Both the position numbers and the translations under genes were made by a program. Below are positions 40,346-64,000 of a stretch of DNA of 64,000 nt, one piece after another. Position 1 is the first letter of the stretch; each line of letters opens with the position of its first letter. The notes under the pieces were generated by a model. That model did not search any database, was not told the origin of the DNA, and was given only the letters and a program-made list of their open reading frames with translations. The stretch comes from Perca fluviatilis (lineage: Eukaryota; Chordata; Actinopteri; Perciformes; Percidae), in the NCBI RefSeq assembly GCF_010015445.1, contig NC_053126.1, positions 15,316,669-15,380,668 on the forward strand, written 5' to 3'.

Positions 40346-43300
40346 TTAAACAGTTGGAACACTGATTAGTGTTACAGTGAACTGTTAATATGAAATCTCT
40401 GCACTGTTTCTTACCATAGTCCTATTAATATCACTTGCCACTTTGGGTGGTGTCATCTTAAAATATAAGCATTACACAGGTACAGTTATATCTATACAAC
40501 AATACACTTTGGTCCAACATCTACAGAGATACATTTCATTTTTTATGTAATGTTTATAGGGAGTTTTAAAAAAATATATTTTGAAAGTATACAGGAAACA
40601 TATAGAAAAATGGAAATATGGCATAGATTAATTCCACAGCATTAATAGCCTGAAATGCCCGTTTCTGAATGGACCTTTAAAATACACAAAACTCAACAAG
40701 AGAATACATACAAAACAGTACAAAACACAAACAATGATACATTCAAATTCAAATTCAGTGAAAGGCACAAGCTCATTCGTGACTAAATGAGTAATGATGA
40801 CTGTATCAACTTGAGTTTTAAATGACTCATTTTAAACTCTGTGGATAAACTATTGATCCCCCCCAAAAAAGCCATCTTTTCTCACAGACATCTGCTCTCT
40901 TTCAAGCAAAACCAACCATTTATTACGTCAGTGTGCTTGCATGTATGTACATGCTCAGTCTCTGAGCACAAATATATTCACATGGCACAGCAGCTTGAGC
41001 TCACCACCCTGGCAAGCAGTTATTGAGTTGTTATTCTACAGTATGTGTGCATCCTGGAATCTAGGTGTTGAAAGGTGCTGTGAAAGATAACACCTTGATA
41101 ACTGATATGAAAGCACCACCTTCTCAATTGTATATCCACACATTATAAAACAATCCATGAGTTTTCTTGGTAAAGTGACAAAGCCACTACCATCTTCTAC
41201 TTTGGTCAAAGAAAGACGTTTTTTCTGTTTTATTTACATCTCTTTCTAGATGCTGAGTGCCATTGGTGTTCAGTGCTCAGCTCGTGTGGCTCTGTCATTT
41301 GATGCATGCTAAAACAGCCCCTGTAGTTTAGACCTGTAATATCTTTCCCCCTCAGATGTCACAGCGTTTTCATTAGGCCTGGCACTAGGTTGCTGGGGCT
41401 CATTATGGCCCTAGATAGCCCTTTAAAGACACACCTCAAAGTCTGGCCTTGGCGCTCAGGCTTACCTGAAAGGGCTGACGTTAATGCCTATGGTGAGCTT
41501 TGTCTCTCCACACCCTGTCTTCAAGAGACACAAACTGTATCAACTACAAAGAGAAGCATCCCTCTCTGCTTTTTGCAAGTTGCTTGACTCAAATTGTAAT
41601 ATTAGTGATTTATCCCTGATAATAGTGGGTGTGGAATAAACATAAAAGTGAATTTATCTGGATTAAAAAAGGCTACTGCAAGTTATAGCCAGAGGGTGTA
41701 CTCACGGTGGCTGCCTGCTGTCTTGCACACACCTCCTTGAAGAATATGTCGCACTTTTCTTTAATGACAGACCAAAGGCTTGTAGCAACCCACTCATCAC
41801 AACCAGACTTATTGATCTGGGTAACACGATGCAAATGTGTCTGAAGATAAAACACAAGCATGATGTACGTGGCGATCCCACCAATCTTCCCCTCTGTTGA
41901 CTGGCAGCTTTTAACCTTAGCTTATAACATGCCATTAGGTCCTTCCTAATGATCTACCCTTGTTTGTTTTGAGCAAAGCTAACACTTGACGTACCAACAT
42001 TTTGTTTCCAGCTAGACCTAACCCATCTAATGACTGCATGCAACGGTTTTGTAAGTGTTGCTCTGATACCACTCCTCGGTGCAGGAACCACCAGGTCACT
42101 GTCAAAGTGCAGCCCACATATCAGTAGCAGGAATGGGTCATCAGGTGGAGAGGTTATGACCTCCGAGAAGGCTTCATTTGGTGAACTGGGAGCCAATTAG
42201 TCCCCAGCTGCCCAGTGAGAGGAAGAACACTTAGTCATCCCACTCACTGAGAGCAACAGCAGGAGACCACATGAAGAATTGTCAAAAAGAAATTCTTGTT
42301 GTGCTCTCATGAGATGCACGCTACAAACCTGGGATCTCTTTAATGATATTTGGGGGTTGAAATCCACCTCTGAATTCCCTCGTTTGACTTTATGTTCCGC
42401 CCTTTCTCTTTCTCAGTTCGTTGTGGAGAGATTACCGGTGAGAGTTTCTGAAACAGGCCAGCGGATGTGAAGAATCATCCATGCTGATTTAGAAGTGTCC
42501 AGAGACACTCTAGAACAGTAAGTTTTGGGGGTTGGGGTTAGAGTCGAGAAGAGCCCTGGAGATGCTTTTAGAAATGCTCCCTGCTTTAGGGGGTGGGGAG
42601 CGGGGTGTCTGGACTGGGACTGGCCAGTTCATCTGAGTGGGGACTAATGAAAACAAATGATCTGACAAGGTCAAAAGGTTGAGATCAAGGCTGAAGCATC
42701 CTCCCCCTCCTCTCAATTTCCAACTTGGGGAGATTAATGATGGCAGAGAACAGCCATTTCTCTGTATCATTTACTGCCTGAGGCCTCTGGACCCTGTGGT
42801 GGCGGTGTGCAGCCCACCTGTTGGCCATATTAAGGCCGTATGACACTGAGCCAGAGGGCATCAGTCCTGATTTGGGGCTGTTACTGCTCTGTCCTGTTCA
42901 CAGCACAGACAGGAGCATATTGTGTTGTCATGACTCTACCCAAAGCCTCCAACACCCTCCTAATTGTCTTGTCAATTTTTCCTCTTGACATTAGAGACAC
43001 AAGATGATTCTATTCACATTTCTTTCTCAGTATATAGTAGATCAGCTCACATGTACACTACTGAATGAATATTCTGATTAGACATTTAATGTGTGACGTT
43101 TTGTTCATTTTTAAAGACTTCATAGAAGCCTTTGCCCTGGGACTAATGAACATGCTTTTTTAATTTTACAGTTGTTGACAATACTTTGATGAACTCATCA
43201 GATACATATTCACCAAGACAAGCATGTATCGGGCATGTCATTGGTGTTTCCGCATATTACACAGTAACAGATATCCTGAGTAAACAGTCCAATCATGGTG

Positions 43301-44079
43301 GTGCTTCACACTGTAGTACTGAAGATGTTAAGTGGTTTATAAGACAAGACTGCTCCCTTCTGGGCAGTTCAAATCAGCACAGAGTCCACAAATGCATTGC
43401 AACAAAGTCAGAACTGACTACCACGTTTAACTTTCAGAAAGGAAAAAAACCTCCAGGAATACTAATTTATTATGATTACAACTTAGAATCACATTATGAG
43501 CAACTTTAACCAAAGTCTATTATATTGTATTTGTTTGTTAACGTGGTCTTTAAATTAAGAATTAGTTAATAGGGCTTTCTAAGTTTTAGTTGCATTGGCA
43601 CATAAAATACACCAGATGGCGATATTAGCCAGGCTGACTCACAGCAATAAAGGTCAGTGGACGCTTCCTGCCTTGTGTACATGGTGTACAATTTCTCCAC
43701 TATTTTAGGGGTGTGTAATATGATAGAATAGCAAATAATACCACATTAGTTTAATCACTAAAAACATGTAAATAATAATTTTTAATTCTTTTCATTTTGT
43801 TATATGTATTAATTCAATATTTTATGTATTTATGAAAATGCAACCCTCAAGATTCAGCCGTTTATCCTCACACACTTTATTTGTAGCCAGCTGGTTCAGG
43901 ATTTGAGCAACATTACACTGCATCTTATTCCATTGCTGATCTAGATTAATCAATTGGATTTAAACACGAATTAGAATAAATGCCTACTTGATCACGCCTC
44001 ATAGCCCCCTGGGAACCGGCTAGATTGGACTCTTCTTTATTGAGGATCAGCCTTGATTTACTACATTTCCCACACTGCA

Positions 44080-44368
44080 TTGCTGCGCAGCCCCTACTTG
44101 TCACTGCTGTCGCTCTCTGCCTGTGAGTGCCCGCGGTGAACTGGTCCAGCATCTCTGCGCAGGCAGTGGGGCAAATGTAGATGTAAAAATATCATTTGAA
44201 AATATGTAATCGTGGAATAAGTTTTCGGCGTTGGCAGCTTGCGATGAGGGAAGGGAAATATGGAAAAGATCGGATTTTATATTGCGCCTCTGTGGAGCAC
44301 GGACCGTTATATTGAGAGAAATAATGCGGAATATTTCCCCCTGTAGGTGTTAACGCAGAAAATACAAG
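44080..44368 (+). promoter_or_regulatory. arhgap44: Probable arhgap44 promoter and 5' UTR
   Basis: The approximately 290 bp upstream of the start codon are richer in CpG than their surroundings, with CTGCGCAG-like motifs near 44091 and 44154 that resemble NRF1 half-sites. No TATA box is evident. The start codon context is ATACAAGATGAAG. The transcription start cannot be fixed without RNA data. Confidence 0.4.
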
Positions 44369-63530
<19,162 letters not shown>

Positions 63531-64000
63531 GTAAGTCACAGTGGAGATGCTGTTCCCCTCTTCCTCACGCATCCACTCCTGTTCATTTTTATTGTCATCA
63601 CCATCACCATCACCATCATTATCATCATCAACTTTCTCAGCTATGTGTGATCCAGATCGTTGGCTGTTTTTAATCATTTTGCCATTAATTTGCAACTCCT
63701 CCATGTTCTTTTTAGTGCATCTCTGTCAACACTTTCATGTCTGATTCTGTTGTTATTTTAATGATGTCTCACTCTCCACATTTCTTCAGTTCTCCCTGTG
63801 GTTTGTCAGGTTGATGTCTTTGTAGGTAAAATTTTCAAAAGGATAATGATATTTTTTAACTGTAACTCTGAAGGGTTTTAGTCCAAATACTGTATGGAAG
63901 TTTTGTTTCTGTACATGGCACTAAGCTTCAATCTGCAAGTCCTTTGCGAGCATGCTAATATTTCCAATATCCCATTGTTGTGGCTTGGCTTTCTCAGCTT
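63531..64000 (+). other. arhgap44 intron 18, cut by the window edge
   Basis: Intronic sequence with a short CAT/ATC repeat near 63595-63632. The remaining exons lie to the right of the window. Confidence 0.85.

Overview
The window is vertebrate, and very probably teleost fish, genomic DNA. Evidence: two spliced vertebrate gene families with GT-AG introns, many long (CA/GT)n microsatellites, CR1/L2/Rex-type and L1-type LINE fragments, and several short inverted-repeat DNA transposons of kinds common in fish. There is no operon structure, no CRISPR array and no recognisable tRNA or rRNA gene. The species cannot be named from the sequence.

Layout. 1-18998 lies 3' of the first gene and holds no coding exon I can support; it carries microsatellites and at least two non-autonomous DNA transposons, one nested in another. 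18999-29551 (minus strand) is a complete two-exon heparan sulfate 3-O-sulfotransferase gene of the HS3ST3A1/3B1 type, predicted at 370 residues, with a 9.4-kb intron. 29552-44368 is the interval between two divergently transcribed genes. It holds several (CA/GT)n tracts, an approximately 215-bp AAGAT array, and an old CR1/L2/Rex-type LINE fragment interrupted by a younger 5'-truncated L1-like insertion with a target-site duplication and poly(A) tail. 44369-64000 (plus strand) is arhgap44 (RICH2), a BAR plus RhoGAP protein. Eighteen coding exons were placed, giving 571 codons plus two bases in one open frame; the C-terminal proline-rich part lies beyond the right edge.

Biology. The sulfotransferase acts in the Golgi on heparan sulfate. 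ARHGAP44 binds membranes through its BAR domain and switches off Rho-family GTPases. I see no functional link between them beyond adjacency.

Most notable observations. (1) An approximately 100-bp duplicate of arhgap44 exon 3, each copy directly preceded by a long GT tract, with complementary defects in the two copies and a PIF/Harbinger-derived element between them. (2) The LINE-in-LINE insertion. (3) The hAT-like MITE inside a fold-back element. (4) An 18-nt microexon in arhgap44. (5) A duplicated 5' splice site in intron 9. (6) A dense array of GATA-type motifs. I found no convincing new biological system; this is a normal two-gene teleost locus with instructive repeat and exon evolution.
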